Source: Sphingobium cloacae (GTDB lineage: Bacteria; Pseudomonadota; Alphaproteobacteria; Sphingomonadales; Sphingomonadaceae). Taken from it: 64,000 nt of DNA. A program made the position numbers and the translations under genes. Positions 36,330-45,887 of this stretch are shown here, one piece after another. Location of the stretch: assembly GCF_002355855.1 (NCBI RefSeq), contig NZ_AP017655.1, positions 248,001 to 312,000 of the forward strand, in the 5' to 3' direction. Each line of letters begins with the position of its first letter. Positions within the stretch are counted from its first letter, which is position 1. The notes below the pieces were generated by a model. It saw only the letters and a program-made list of their open reading frames with translations, was not told the DNA's origin and ran no database searches.

Positions 36330-37232
36330 GTGCCGTCCCCGATCATCCCTTTGTTCGCGGAAAGTCCGTCTCATCCCTCCGTCCCGCTCGGTCGCAGGCC
36401 GGGCGGCGCGCGGAGCGAAGGTCAAGGGCGGCCCCCGGCCGGCGCTTCGCGCGCACCCTTTGCCGGAGCGAGCACGCTGGCAGGCTGGCGGCGAAGCGGG
36501 GGCGGGTCGGCCGCCATGCTCGCGGTTCTGCTGCTGCTCGCGCCGGGCGCTGCGCCCGTCGCCGCGTTGGCGCAGGACGCGCCCGCCGAGCGATCGGCCG
36601 CGCATCATCCCTATGCCGGTCATGTCGCCGAAGCCGCGCGCCGCTTCGGCATTCCCGAACGCTGGATATGGGCAGTCATGCGCGTCGAGAGCAACGGCGA
36701 CTCCCGCGCTGTTTCGTCGGCGGGCGCGATGGGCCTGATGCAGATCATGCCCGCGACATGGGCCAGCCTGCGCGCACGCTATGGGCTCGGGGTCGACCCC
36801 TACGACGTGCGCGACAACATCATGGCGGGCGCGGCCTATCTGCGCGCGATGCACGACCGCTATGGCGACGCGAGCGCCATGCTGGCCGCCTACAATGCGG
36901 GGCCGGGCCGCTACGAAGAATTTCTGTCGCGCGGCCGCCCGCTGCCCGCCGAAACGCGCGCCTATCTCGCAAAGCTGGCGCCAATGATCGGCGGCTCGGG
37001 CGACGTGCAGCTTGCCGCCGCGACGCTGCCCGATCCCTTCGCCTGGCGCCGCGCCGCGCTGTTCGTGCGCAGCCCGAGCGTCGCCGCGAGCACCAGCAGC
37101 ACGCCGGCCGAAGACGATGGCGCTGCGGCCGAACCCACCACGGCCGCGCAGACGGAGCGCCTTTCGAGCGACAGCGAAACCGCCGCCGAGACGCTGTTCG
37201 TTCGCCGGTCTGGCGGGGCTCGATCGCAATGA
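36330..37232 (+). CDS. Lytic transglycosylase for conjugation
   Basis: About 300 residues from the GTG at 36330; 238 from the ATG at 36516. The second start puts a clean signal peptide (M-L-A-V-L-L-L-L-A-P) at the N-terminus and may be the true one; the first 60 residues are Gly/Pro/Arg-rich and look unstructured. The SLT domain has the catalytic Glu in A-V-M-R-V-E-S-N-G-D, then G-A-M-G-L-M-Q-I-M-P-A-T-W and A-A-Y-N-A-G-P-G-R-Y. It opens peptidoglycan locally for the Trb channel. The C-terminal tail is Thr/Ser/Ala-rich. Confidence 0.88.
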   Translation: MPSPIIPLFAESPSHPSVPLGRRPGGARSEGQGRPPAGASRAPFAGASTLAGWRRSGGGSAAMLAVLLLLAPGAAPVAALAQDAPAERSAAHHPYAGHVAEAARRFGIPERWIWAVMRVESNGDSRAVSSAGAMGLMQIMPATWASLRARYGLGVDPYDVRDNIMAGAAYLRAMHDRYGDASAMLAAYNAGPGRYEEFLSRGRPLPAETRAYLAKLAPMIGGSGDVQLAAATLPDPFAWRRAALFVRSPSVAASTSSTPAEDDGAAAEPTTAAQTERLSSDSETAAETLFVRRSGGARSQ

Positions 37233-37321
37233 CCGTCCCCCGTTTCAGATCGTCGGTTGCAGTCAGGAGCGGGGCTGAAGGGGCAGGAGAAAGCCGAAGA
37301 AAGGGACGGCAAGATACAAAG

Positions 37322-37375
37322 CGCACCCCATTTTCCCGAAAAGCCAAGGCTTTTCATGGGGTTCATGCGGGTGCG
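37322..37375. other. Candidate origin of transfer (nested inverted repeats)
   Basis: In the gap between the transglycosylase and relaxase genes: a perfect AAAAGCC-AA-GGCTTTT hairpin (37339-37354), flanked by ACCCCAT/ATGGGGT (37325-37331 and 37356-37362) and by CGCACCC/GGGTGCG (37322-37328 and 37369-37375). Nested repeats just upstream of a relaxase gene are the usual sign of oriT. The nick site cannot be read from sequence. Confidence 0.6.
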
Positions 37376-37470
37376 TCGGTCGGCGAGCGTGCCGCTCGGA
37401 AGGAAAAAGCAAGCAAATTCAAAGCGCCGAATGGCACCATAGGCCATTTTCGGCGGAAAGCGCGCCGGCC

Positions 37471-39231
37471 GTGACCGAGGACAGCGATTTCCGCGTCCGA
37501 CCGGGGAAGGCGAAGCGCAGCAGCGCACAGGGGCGCAATGCGCGCGGCCTGGTCGCCGAGGTGCTGCGCGTCGCCGCGCGTAGCGGTGGAGGCCGGCGCC
37601 CTGGCTGGGGTGGAGCGCGCCGACGCGGGCAATCGAACTTCGGCCGGGGCCGCACGGCCTTCGCCCGCAGCCGCCTGTTCGGATCGGGCCGGCGCGTGGT
37701 GGTCAAGATGCTGCCCGTTACCCGCTTCCACCGAAACGGGCAGCCGAAGGCGCCGCTATCCGCGCACATTACCTATCTCAAGCGCGAGGGCGTCACGCGC
37801 GACGGATCGCCCGCGCGGATGTTCGACGCCAACCGCGATGGCGCCGACGATCGCGCCTTCGCCGATCGCTGCAAGGACGACCGGCATCATTTCAGGATCG
37901 TCGTCTCGCCCGAGGACGCGGCGGACCTCACCGACCTGCGCGAATATACCCGCGATCTCGTTCGGCAGATGGAAGCCGATCTCGGGACGCGGCTCGAATG
38001 GATCGCGGTCGATCACTGGAACACCGACAACCCGCACGTTCATCTGCTCGTGCGCGGAGTCAACGACCAGGGGCAGGATCTCGTAATCAGCCGCGACTAT
38101 ATCAGTCACGGCTTGCGCTCGCGCGCCGAGGAACTGGCCCAGGCCGAACTCGGGCCGAAGCCCGAACATGAAATCCAGCGTGCGCTCGACCGCGAGGTGA
38201 CGGCCGAACGCTGGACCCGCCTCGATGCCGAGATCGGCCGCTCGGCCGACGAGCTGGGCGTGATCGACCTTCGTCCCGAACGGCCCGGCCCGGACGATCC
38301 GCGCTTGCGCCGGCTGATGACCGGCCGCTTGCAATATCTTGAGACGATGGGGCTCGCGGCCGAGGCCGAACCCGGTCAATGGGTGATGGCGACAAGCGCG
38401 CAAGCCAGGCTGCGCGACCTGGGCACGCGCGGCGACATCATCCGAACCATCGGCCAGGCATTGCGGGATCGCGGCCAGGACCGGCCGCTCGACAGCTATG
38501 CGGTCGTGGACGCACCGCCCGAAAAGCCCGTCGTCGGAAAGCTGATCGACAAGGGCTTGCACGACGAGTTGAAGGGCACGGCCTATGCCGTGATCGACGG
38601 CACGGACGGGCGCACCCATCATGTCCGGTTTCCCGGCATCGAGGCGCTGGAGCACAGCCCCAACATCGGCGGCATCGTCGAGCTGCGCGCCATCGGCAGG
38701 CCGGGCGAGCAGAAGCCGACGCTGTTCCTCGCCACCCGTTCCGATCTCGACCTTGCCGCTCAGGTAAAAGCGCCGGGCGCGACCTGGCTCGACCATCGGC
38801 TGATCGAGCGGGGGACCGGCATCGCGGAGGGCGGCTTCGGCGCCGAGGTGCGGCGCGCGATGGACGGGCGCACCGACCATCTTGTCCGCGAAGGGCTGGC
38901 GCGGCGCTTCGGCGAGCGCGTGGTTCTCCAGCGCGGCCTTCTCGACACATTGCGGCGCCGCGAGTTGGACGCGGCCGGCGCGCGCATCGCCGCCGAGACC
39001 GGCCTTGAATATCGGCCCGCAGCGGCAGGCGGGAAGGTCGCGGGCATTTGCCGCCAGCGCCTCGCCCTCACGTCCGGCCGCTTCGCCATGATCGACAACG
39101 GACTCGGGTTCAGCCTCGTGCCCTGGTCGAACGGCCTGGAACGCCAGCTTGGCCGCCAGGTGTCAGGCGTCATGCGCGACGGCGGCGGCATCGACTGGAC
39201 GCTGGGCCGCCAGCGCGGCCTCGGCATTTGA
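37471..39231 (+). CDS. Conjugative relaxase (RlxS/VirD2-like, DUF3363)
   Basis: A 586-residue relaxase. A basic, Gly/Arg-rich N-terminus is followed by the nickase domain: A-H-I-T-Y-L-K-R-E-G near residue 100 and the metal-binding W-N-T-D-N-P-H-V-H-L-L-V-R-G near residue 185, then the DUF3363 C-terminal region (Y-L-E-T-M-G-L-A and L-R-x-R-E-L-D-A-A-G). It nicks oriT, binds the 5' end and pilots the strand. The GTG start at 37471 precedes the gene that feeds directly into traG. Confidence 0.9.
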   Translation: MTEDSDFRVRPGKAKRSSAQGRNARGLVAEVLRVAARSGGGRRPGWGGARRRGQSNFGRGRTAFARSRLFGSGRRVVVKMLPVTRFHRNGQPKAPLSAHITYLKREGVTRDGSPARMFDANRDGADDRAFADRCKDDRHHFRIVVSPEDAADLTDLREYTRDLVRQMEADLGTRLEWIAVDHWNTDNPHVHLLVRGVNDQGQDLVISRDYISHGLRSRAEELAQAELGPKPEHEIQRALDREVTAERWTRLDAEIGRSADELGVIDLRPERPGPDDPRLRRLMTGRLQYLETMGLAAEAEPGQWVMATSAQARLRDLGTRGDIIRTIGQALRDRGQDRPLDSYAVVDAPPEKPVVGKLIDKGLHDELKGTAYAVIDGTDGRTHHVRFPGIEALEHSPNIGGIVELRAIGRPGEQKPTLFLATRSDLDLAAQVKAPGATWLDHRLIERGTGIAEGGFGAEVRRAMDGRTDHLVREGLARRFGERVVLQRGLLDTLRRRELDAAGARIAAETGLEYRPAAAGGKVAGICRQRLALTSGRFAMIDNGLGFSLVPWSNGLERQLGRQVSGVMRDGGGIDWTLGRQRGLGI

Positions 39232-39246
39232 ACAAGGAGAATTTCA

Positions 39247-41229
39247 ATGTCCGCAACCAAAATCCTTTGGGGCCAGGTCATCGCCGTGTTCCTGATCGCG
39301 CTCATAGCGATATGGAGCGCGACCCAATGGACGGCCGCCGCGCTGGCCTATCAGCCCGAGCTTGGCCCGCCCTGGTTCACGGCTTTCGGCTGGCCCGTCT
39401 ATCCGCCGCCGGCCTTCTTCTGGTGGTGGTTCTCGTTCGACGCATATGCACCCGAGATATTCGAGACCGGCGCGTTCATCGCGGCGTCCGGCGGCGTCAT
39501 CTCGATCATCGTCGCCATCGGTATGTCGGTCTGGCGCGCGCGGGAGTTGAAGAACGCCGAGACCTATGGCTCGGCGCGCTGGGCGTCCGTGAAGGAGGTG
39601 CAGTCAGCCGGTTTGCTCGGCCCGGATGGCGTGATGCTGGGCAAGCTCGGCATCCATTATCTGCGCCACGACGGCCCCGAGCATGTCTTGTGCTACGCGC
39701 CGACAAGATCGGGCAAGGGCGTCGGTTTGGTCGTGCCGTCGCTTTTGACCTGGCCGGAGAGCTGCATCGTCCACGACATCAAGGGGGAGAACTGGACGCT
39801 CACCGCAGGCTTCCGCTCGCAGCACGGCCGCGTCCTGCTGTTCGATCCGACCAACGCCGCATCGGCCGCCTATAACCCGCTGCTGGAGGTGCGGCGCGGT
39901 CAGTGGGAGGTCCGCGACGTGCAGAACGTCGCCGACGTGCTGGTGGACCCGGAAGGATCGTTAGAGAAGCGCAATCATTGGGAGAAGACATCGCACGCGC
40001 TGCTGGTCGGCGCGATCCTGCATGTGCTTTACGCCGAACCCGACAAGACCCTGGCGGGCGTTGCGGCCTTCCTGTCCGATCCGGCCCGCACGATCGAACA
40101 GACGCTGGCGGCAATGATGGCGACGCCGCACCTGGGCGAAGCGGGCGTGCATCCCGTCGTCGCCAGCGCGGCCAGGGAATTGTTGAACAAGTCGGAGAAT
40201 GAACGATCGGGCGTGCTCTCGACCGCCATGTCGTTTCTCGGACTCTACCGCGATCCCGTCGTCGCGCAGGTCACACGCGCCTGCCATTGGCGCATCGCCG
40301 ATCTTGTCGAAGGCGAGCGGCCGGCGACGCTCTACCTGGTCGTGCCGCCGTCCGACATCTCGCGGACCAAGCCGCTCATTCGCCTGGTGCTCAATCAGAT
40401 CGGCCGCAGGCTCACAGAGGAACTGAACCCATCGGGCAAGCGCCATCGCGTGCTGCTGATGCTCGACGAGTTTCCCGCGCTGGGCCGCCTGGACTTCTTC
40501 GAGTCGGCTTTGGCGTTCATGGCGGGCTACGGATTGAAGTCGTTTCTGATCGCCCAATCGCTCAATCAGATCGAACGCGCCTATGGTCCCAACAATGCCA
40601 TCCTCGACAACTGCCATGTCAGGGTGAGCTTCGCCATCAACGACGAGCGCACCGCCAAGCGCGTGTCGGACGCGCTCGGCACCGCGACCGAAATGCGGGC
40701 GATGAAGAACTATGCTGGACATCGGCTGTCGCCCTGGCTCGGGCATTTGATGGTGTCGCGCTCCGAGACCGCGCGCCAGCTTCTCACTCCCGGCGAGGTG
40801 ATGTCGCTCCCGCCCGACGACGAAATCGTCATGGTCGCGGGCGTGCATCCGATCCGCGCGAAGAAGGCGCGCTACTTTCAGGATCAGCGTTTCGCCGAGC
40901 GGATCATGACCGCGCCGGTCCCGGCGGCAGGCACGCCCCAGGCCGACGACTGGACCGGGATGGTCGCCGCCGCCGATCCGGCCGAGGTGGAGAAGATCGT
41001 CCGCGCGCAGGAGGACGAGGCAAACGCCGGCCTGCGTCGCGAGCCCGAACTGCCCGACCATGTGGCGATCGTGAAGGAGACGACGGACGCACCGCCCGCG
41101 CAGGAGTTTTCCATCGTCGAGGACGATCCCGAGGAAGCCGCGCGCCAGGCCGCCGCAGTGCGCCGCCAGCGGATGCGCGGGATCGCTCGGCAGGCGTCGC
41201 TCGATCCCGGCGACGGCATCGAACTGTAG
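39247..41229 (+). CDS. traG: Conjugal transfer coupling protein TraG (VirD4)
   Basis: A 660-residue type IV coupling protein. Two N-terminal membrane segments (about 8-30 and 75-95) precede the Walker A A-P-T-R-S-G-K-G (residues 151-158) and Walker B V-L-L-M-L-D-E-F-P near residue 402, with the F-A-I-N-D-E-R-T-A-K-R-V-S downstream box. It hands the relaxase-DNA complex to the Trb channel. AAGGAG lies before its ATG, 15 bases after the relaxase stop. Confidence 0.93.
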   Translation: MSATKILWGQVIAVFLIALIAIWSATQWTAAALAYQPELGPPWFTAFGWPVYPPPAFFWWWFSFDAYAPEIFETGAFIAASGGVISIIVAIGMSVWRARELKNAETYGSARWASVKEVQSAGLLGPDGVMLGKLGIHYLRHDGPEHVLCYAPTRSGKGVGLVVPSLLTWPESCIVHDIKGENWTLTAGFRSQHGRVLLFDPTNAASAAYNPLLEVRRGQWEVRDVQNVADVLVDPEGSLEKRNHWEKTSHALLVGAILHVLYAEPDKTLAGVAAFLSDPARTIEQTLAAMMATPHLGEAGVHPVVASAARELLNKSENERSGVLSTAMSFLGLYRDPVVAQVTRACHWRIADLVEGERPATLYLVVPPSDISRTKPLIRLVLNQIGRRLTEELNPSGKRHRVLLMLDEFPALGRLDFFESALAFMAGYGLKSFLIAQSLNQIERAYGPNNAILDNCHVRVSFAINDERTAKRVSDALGTATEMRAMKNYAGHRLSPWLGHLMVSRSETARQLLTPGEVMSLPPDDEIVMVAGVHPIRAKKARYFQDQRFAERIMTAPVPAAGTPQADDWTGMVAAADPAEVEKIVRAQEDEANAGLRREPELPDHVAIVKETTDAPPAQEFSIVEDDPEEAARQAAAVRRQRMRGIARQASLDPGDGIEL

Positions 41230-41238
41230 GAGCGGCCC

Positions 41239-41664
41239 ATGCGCGTCCGGCTCAATGTCTATTTCCCGCCCGAGCTGGCCCGCCAGGTGAGCGAGCTGGC
41301 GATCCGGCGGCGCATATCGCGCTCGGCGATCGTGGAGGCGGCCGTCGCGTCATATATGTCACCGGACGGCGCCGACCGGATGGAGGCGGCCTTCGCGCGC
41401 CGGCTCGACCGCCTCTCGCGCCAAGTCCAGCGGCTTGAACGCAACACCGGCCTGACCACCGAGGCACTGGCGCTGTTCGTCCGCTTCTGGCTGTCGGTGA
41501 CGCCGCCGCTTCCCGACGAGGATCAGGCCACCGCACAGGTGAAAGGCCGCAAACGCTATGAAGGCTTCGTCGAAACGCTCGGTCGACGCTACGCCAGCGG
41601 CAAGAGCCTGCTCGACGAAATCCCCGAGGATGTCTGGCCGCAGCCCCCCGCCGATTCGGAATAA
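41239..41664 (+). CDS. Ribbon-helix-helix (CopG-like) protein
   Basis: A 141-residue protein whose N-terminus reads M-R-V-R-L-N-V-Y-F-P-P-E-L-A-R-Q-V-S-E-L-A-I-R-R-R-I-S-R-S-A-I-V-E, a ribbon-helix-helix DNA-binding motif. The rest is helical. Always found between traG and trbB in this backbone. Likely a transfer-gene or oriT accessory regulator; inferred from fold and place. Confidence 0.85.
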   Translation: MRVRLNVYFPPELARQVSELAIRRRISRSAIVEAAVASYMSPDGADRMEAAFARRLDRLSRQVQRLERNTGLTTEALALFVRFWLSVTPPLPDEDQATAQVKGRKRYEGFVETLGRRYASGKSLLDEIPEDVWPQPPADSE

Positions 41665-41834
41665 TCGGCTTCTGCCCGGCCATATCGGCAAGACGCCGAT
41701 CCGCACCGGGTAAGTATCTGCCGCCGCCTCTACTACGCCGCGAGGCAACTGTTGCACCGCGCGATTTCCTGTCCCTCTTGATGTGCCCCTGACGCCGGGC
41801 GGTTGGTCGCCCGGCCCATTTCAGGGGCCGTTTC

Positions 41835-42821
41835 TTGTCCATCCAGCCGATCCGATCCGAAGGTTTCACGCGCGGCGCGCGGATGCTGCGCACGGCGCTG
41901 GGGCCGTCGATCGCATCCTGGCTCGAAGACTCCGCCGTCATCGAGGTGATGCTGAACCCTGACGGCCGGCTCTGGATCGATCGGCTCGGCGAGGGGATTT
42001 CCGACACCGGCATGACGATGGGCGCGGCGGACGGTGAGCGCATCGTTCGCCTGGTCGCCCACCATGTCGGCGCCGAGGTTCACGCGCGTAGCCCCCGCGT
42101 CTCGGCCGAGCTGCCCGAGGGCGGCGAGAGGTTCGAGGGGTTGCTGCCGCCGATCGTCGCGGCGCCGGCTTTCGCTATCCGCAAGCCCGCCGTCGCGATC
42201 TTCACGCTCGATGACTATGCGGCGGCCGGGATCATGTCGCCGGCCGAGGCCGGCGCGCTGCGTGAGGCCGTGGCGTCGCGCGCCAACATCCTTGTCGCGG
42301 GAGGCACCGGCGCCGGCAAAACGACGCTGGTCAATGCGCTCCTGGCGGAGATCGCTCGCACGCCAGACCGGATCGTGCTGATCGAGGATACGCGCGAGCT
42401 GCAATGCGCCGCGCCCAACCTGGTCGCCATGCGCACGAAGGATGGCGTCGCCTCGCTGTCCGATCTTGTCCGATCCTCGCTGCGCCTCCGTCCCGACCGC
42501 ATCCCCATCGGCGAGGTGCGCGGGGCCGAGGCGCTGGACCTCATCAAAGCCTGGGGGACGGGACACCCCGGCGGTGTCGGCACCATCCACGCAGGAACGG
42601 CGCTCGGCGCGCTGCGCCGCATGGAGCAGCTCATCCAGGAGGCCGTCGTCACGGTCCCCCGCGCGCTGTTGGCCGAGACCATCGACCTGATCGCCGTGCT
42701 GGTCCGCGACGGACACGGCCGCCGGCTTTCCGAGCTGGCCCGCGTCGCCGGGCTCGATCCCGCGACCGGCGACTACCGCCTCGCGCCGCTTTCCACCACC
42801 CCACCGGGAGACTTGTCATGA
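41835..42821 (+). CDS. trbB: Type IV secretion ATPase TrbB
   Basis: A 328-residue VirB11-class hexameric ATPase. Walker A G-G-T-G-A-G-K-T (about 156-163), Walker B-like L-I-E-D-T-R-E-L, and the [11 protein letters not shown] helix box are visible. It powers pilus assembly and substrate handling. The start is a TTG at 41835 with CAGGGG upstream; a spacing of 170 bases from the CopG-like gene leaves room for a separate promoter. Its stop overlaps trbC. Confidence 0.92.
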   Translation: MSIQPIRSEGFTRGARMLRTALGPSIASWLEDSAVIEVMLNPDGRLWIDRLGEGISDTGMTMGAADGERIVRLVAHHVGAEVHARSPRVSAELPEGGERFEGLLPPIVAAPAFAIRKPAVAIFTLDDYAAAGIMSPAEAGALREAVASRANILVAGGTGAGKTTLVNALLAEIARTPDRIVLIEDTRELQCAAPNLVAMRTKDGVASLSDLVRSSLRLRPDRIPIGEVRGAEALDLIKAWGTGHPGGVGTIHAGTALGALRRMEQLIQEAVVTVPRALLAETIDLIAVLVRDGHGRRLSELARVAGLDPATGDYRLAPLSTTPPGDLS

Positions 42822-43168
42822 AGAAGGACACCAAGCGCCGCCTGCTGGGCGGCACCATGCTCGACCGCCTCGGCCATGCGGGAATCACCGCCGCCGGGTT
42901 GCTCTATGCGTTGCCGGCGCACGCGGCCGGATCGTCGATGCCGTGGGAAGCTCCGCTCCAGTCGATCCTCGAAAGCATAGAGGGGCCGGTCGCCAAGATC
43001 GTCGCGGTGATAATCATCATCGTCACCGGCCTGACCCTGGCCTTCGGCGACACGAACGGCGGGTCGCGGCGAATGATCCAGATCGTGTTCGGCCTCAGCA
43101 TCGCTTTCGCGGCCAGCTCCTTCTTCCTCACCTTCTTCTCGTTCGGCGGCGGGGCGTTGATCGCATGA
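42818..43168 (+). CDS. trbC: Conjugal pilin TrbC
   Basis: A 116-residue prepilin with a long leader ending near A-H-A-A-G, then two hydrophobic helices (about 58-80 and 92-112) separated by a short polar loop. TraF should mature and cyclise it to pilin. ATGA overlaps with trbB before and trbD after. Confidence 0.9.
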   Translation: MKKDTKRRLLGGTMLDRLGHAGITAAGLLYALPAHAAGSSMPWEAPLQSILESIEGPVAKIVAVIIIIVTGLTLAFGDTNGGSRRMIQIVFGLSIAFAASSFFLTFFSFGGGALIA

Positions 43169-43446
43169 CCGGCGCGGCCGATCAGGGCGAACCGATCGCG
43201 GGCTATTTCGCGCCGGTTCACCGGGCGCTGACCGAGCAGATATTGCTCGGCGGCGCCCCGCGCTCGCTCGCCATCGTCAACGGGACGCTGGCGGGCGCGA
43301 TCGGGCTCGGCCTGCGCCTCTGGATCGCGGGCCTCGCCATCTGGGCGATCGGCCATGTCTTCGCCGTATGGGCCGCGCGCCGCGATCCGCAATTCGTGGA
43401 CGTGGCCCGCCGTCACCTTCGCTATCCGACGTGGATGCAGCCATGA
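43165..43446 (+). CDS. trbD: Conjugal transfer protein TrbD (VirB3-like)
   Basis: A 93-residue membrane protein: F-A-P-V-H-R-A-L-T-E-Q-I-L-L-G-G-A-P-R, then a hydrophobic pair of helices and a short R-H-L-R-Y tail, as in VirB3. Overlaps trbC and trbE by four bases. It anchors the TrbE ATPase in the membrane. Confidence 0.9.
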   Translation: MTGAADQGEPIAGYFAPVHRALTEQILLGGAPRSLAIVNGTLAGAIGLGLRLWIAGLAIWAIGHVFAVWAARRDPQFVDVARRHLRYPTWMQP

Positions 43447-45887
43447 TGAGCCTGCGCGAATACAGGAACCGCGCGGCCCACCTGGCCGACTTCCTGCCCT
43501 GGGCCGCCCTGGTCGGCGAGGGCGTCGTTCTCAACAAGGACGGCAGCTTTCAAAGGACTGCGCGCTTTCGCGGCCCCGATCTCGACAGCGCGACGCCGGC
43601 CGAGCTGGTCGCCACCACGGCGCGGCTCAACAATGCGCTGCGCCGTCTCGGTTCGGGCTGGGCGATCTTCGTCGAGGCGCAGCGCACGCCCGCGCTCGAC
43701 TACCCGGAATCGGAATTTCCCGATCCCGTGTCGGCGCTCGTCGACATGGAGCGCCGCGAACAGTTCCGTGAGGAAGGCCGCCATTTCGAGAGCGGCTATT
43801 ATCTGACGCTGCTGTGGATGCCGCCAGCCGAAGACGCCGCCCGCGCCGAAACCTGGCTCTATGAAGGCCGTTCCGGCACGGGCGTCGATCCGTGGGAGTT
43901 GCTCAAGGGGTTCACCGATCGCAGCGACCGCGTTCTCAATCTTGTCGAAGGCTTCGTGCCCGAGGTCGGCTGGCTCGATGACGCCGAGACGCTGACCTAC
44001 CTGCACAGCACGATCTCGACCCGCCGCCAGCGCGTGCGCGTGCCGGAAACTCCGATGCACCTGGACGCGCTGCTCGCCGACGAGCCGCTGACCGTCGGGC
44101 TGGAGCCGAAGCTGGGCGATCACCACCTTCGCACGCTCACCGTCATCGGATTCCCGAGCGTCACTTTCCCCGGACTGCTCGACGAGCTGAACCGGCTCGC
44201 TTTCGAGTATCGCTGGTCCACCCGCGCGATCATGCTCGACAAGACCGACGCGACCAAGCTGCTGACCCGCATCCGCCGCCAGTGGTTCGCCAAGCGCAAG
44301 AGCGTCGCGGCGATCTTGAAGGAAGTGATGACCAACGAGGCATCCACGCTGCTCGACAGCGACGCCTCGAACAAGGCCGCCGACGCCGACACCGCCCTGC
44401 AGGAGCTGGGCGCGGACTATGCCGGCATGGCCTATGTGACGGCGACCGTCACCGTATGGGATCGCGATCCCGCCATTGCGGCCGAGAAGCTGCGGCTGGT
44501 TGAAAAGGTCATCCAGGGCCGCGACTTCACCGTGATCCCCGAAGGGATGAACGCGATCGAGGCATGGCTGGGGAGTCTCCCCGGCCACACCTACGCCAAC
44601 GTCCGGCAACCGCCGATCTCCACCCTCAATCTCGCCCACCTGATCCCCCTGTCAGCGGTATGGGCGGGGCCGGAACGGGATGAACATTTCGGTGCGCCCC
44701 CTTTGCTCTATGGCAAGACCGAAGGAAGCACCCCGTTCCGGTTTTCCCTTCATGTCGGCGATGTCGGCCATACGCTGATCGTGGGGCCGACCGGCGCCGG
44801 CAAGAGCGTCCTGCTCGCGCTGATGGCGATGCAGTTCCGGCGCTATGAGAACGCCCAGGTCTTCGCCTTCGACTTCGGCGGCTCGATCCGCGCCGCCGCG
44901 CTCGGCATGGGCGGCGACTGGCAGGATTTGGGCGGCGGGCTGTCGGATGATGACGCGACCGTCGCCATGCAACCCCTGGCCCGGATCGACGAGGCGGCCG
45001 AGCGCGCCTGGGCGGCCGAATGGCTGGCCGCCATCCTCGACACCGAGAATGTCACCGTCGATCCCCAGGCGAAGGAACATATCTGGACGGCGCTGACTTC
45101 GCTCGCCAGCGCGCCGCCGCCCGAACGCACGCTGACGGGCCTCGCCGTCCTGCTCCAGAGCCAGCAGCTCAAACAGGCGCTCGCGCCCTGGTGCGTCGGC
45201 GGCCCCTGGGGGCGCTTGCTCGACGCCGAATCCGAGCGGCTGGGCGAGGCGGCGATCCAGGCGTTCGAGACCGAAGGGCTGATGGAGAGCGGCGCGGCCC
45301 CGGCCGTGCTGTCCTACCTGTTCCATCGCATCGGGGGCCGGCTCGACGGGAGCCCGACTCTCATCATCATCGATGAAGGCTGGCTCGCGCTCAAATCGCC
45401 GGCCTTTGCGAAGCAGCTTTCCGAGTGGCTGGTCACGCTCAGGAAAAAGAACGCCAGCGTCGTCTTCGCCACCCAATCGCTCGCGCAGATCAAGGACAGC
45501 GCGGTCGCGCCCGCGATCGTGGAGAGCTGCCAGACGCGCATCCTGCTTCCCAACGAGCGCGCCGTCGAGCCGCAGATCGCGGAGATATACGAACGCTTCG
45601 GGCTCAATGCCCGGCAGATCGAAATCCTCAGCCGGGCGACACCCAAGCGCGACTATTACTGCCAGTCGCGGCGGGGAAACCGGCTGTTCGAGCTGGGGCT
45701 GGGCGAGGTCGCGCTGGCCTTCGCCGCCGCCTCGGCCAAGGCCGACCAGCTCGCCATCGCCGACATCATCGCCGTCCACGGCCAGGCCGCGTTCGCCGCC
45801 GAATGGCTGCGGCATCGCGGGCTCGCCTGGGCCGCCGACCTTCTTCCCCCCGATCCCGATCAACCGCAGCAGGAGTTTCCCCTATGA
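43443..45887 (+). CDS. trbE: Type IV secretion ATPase TrbE (VirB4)
   Basis: An 814-residue VirB4-class ATPase. Walker A G-P-T-G-A-G-K-S lies near residue 448 and Walker B L-I-I-I-D-E-G-W near 640, with R-K-K-N-A-S-V-V-F-A-T-Q-S as the box III helix. The N-terminal half is the CagE/TrbE domain. It energises pilus and channel assembly. Full length for the family, with four-base overlaps on both sides. Confidence 0.94.
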   Translation: MMSLREYRNRAAHLADFLPWAALVGEGVVLNKDGSFQRTARFRGPDLDSATPAELVATTARLNNALRRLGSGWAIFVEAQRTPALDYPESEFPDPVSALVDMERREQFREEGRHFESGYYLTLLWMPPAEDAARAETWLYEGRSGTGVDPWELLKGFTDRSDRVLNLVEGFVPEVGWLDDAETLTYLHSTISTRRQRVRVPETPMHLDALLADEPLTVGLEPKLGDHHLRTLTVIGFPSVTFPGLLDELNRLAFEYRWSTRAIMLDKTDATKLLTRIRRQWFAKRKSVAAILKEVMTNEASTLLDSDASNKAADADTALQELGADYAGMAYVTATVTVWDRDPAIAAEKLRLVEKVIQGRDFTVIPEGMNAIEAWLGSLPGHTYANVRQPPISTLNLAHLIPLSAVWAGPERDEHFGAPPLLYGKTEGSTPFRFSLHVGDVGHTLIVGPTGAGKSVLLALMAMQFRRYENAQVFAFDFGGSIRAAALGMGGDWQDLGGGLSDDDATVAMQPLARIDEAAERAWAAEWLAAILDTENVTVDPQAKEHIWTALTSLASAPPPERTLTGLAVLLQSQQLKQALAPWCVGGPWGRLLDAESERLGEAAIQAFETEGLMESGAAPAVLSYLFHRIGGRLDGSPTLIIIDEGWLALKSPAFAKQLSEWLVTLRKKNASVVFATQSLAQIKDSAVAPAIVESCQTRILLPNERAVEPQIAEIYERFGLNARQIEILSRATPKRDYYCQSRRGNRLFELGLGEVALAFAAASAKADQLAIADIIAVHGQAAFAAEWLRHRGLAWAADLLPPDPDQPQQEFPL

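Noticed and set aside
39048..39875. Plus-strand frame overlapping relaxase end and traG start
   Set aside because: Out-of-frame reading of two real genes with strong motifs.
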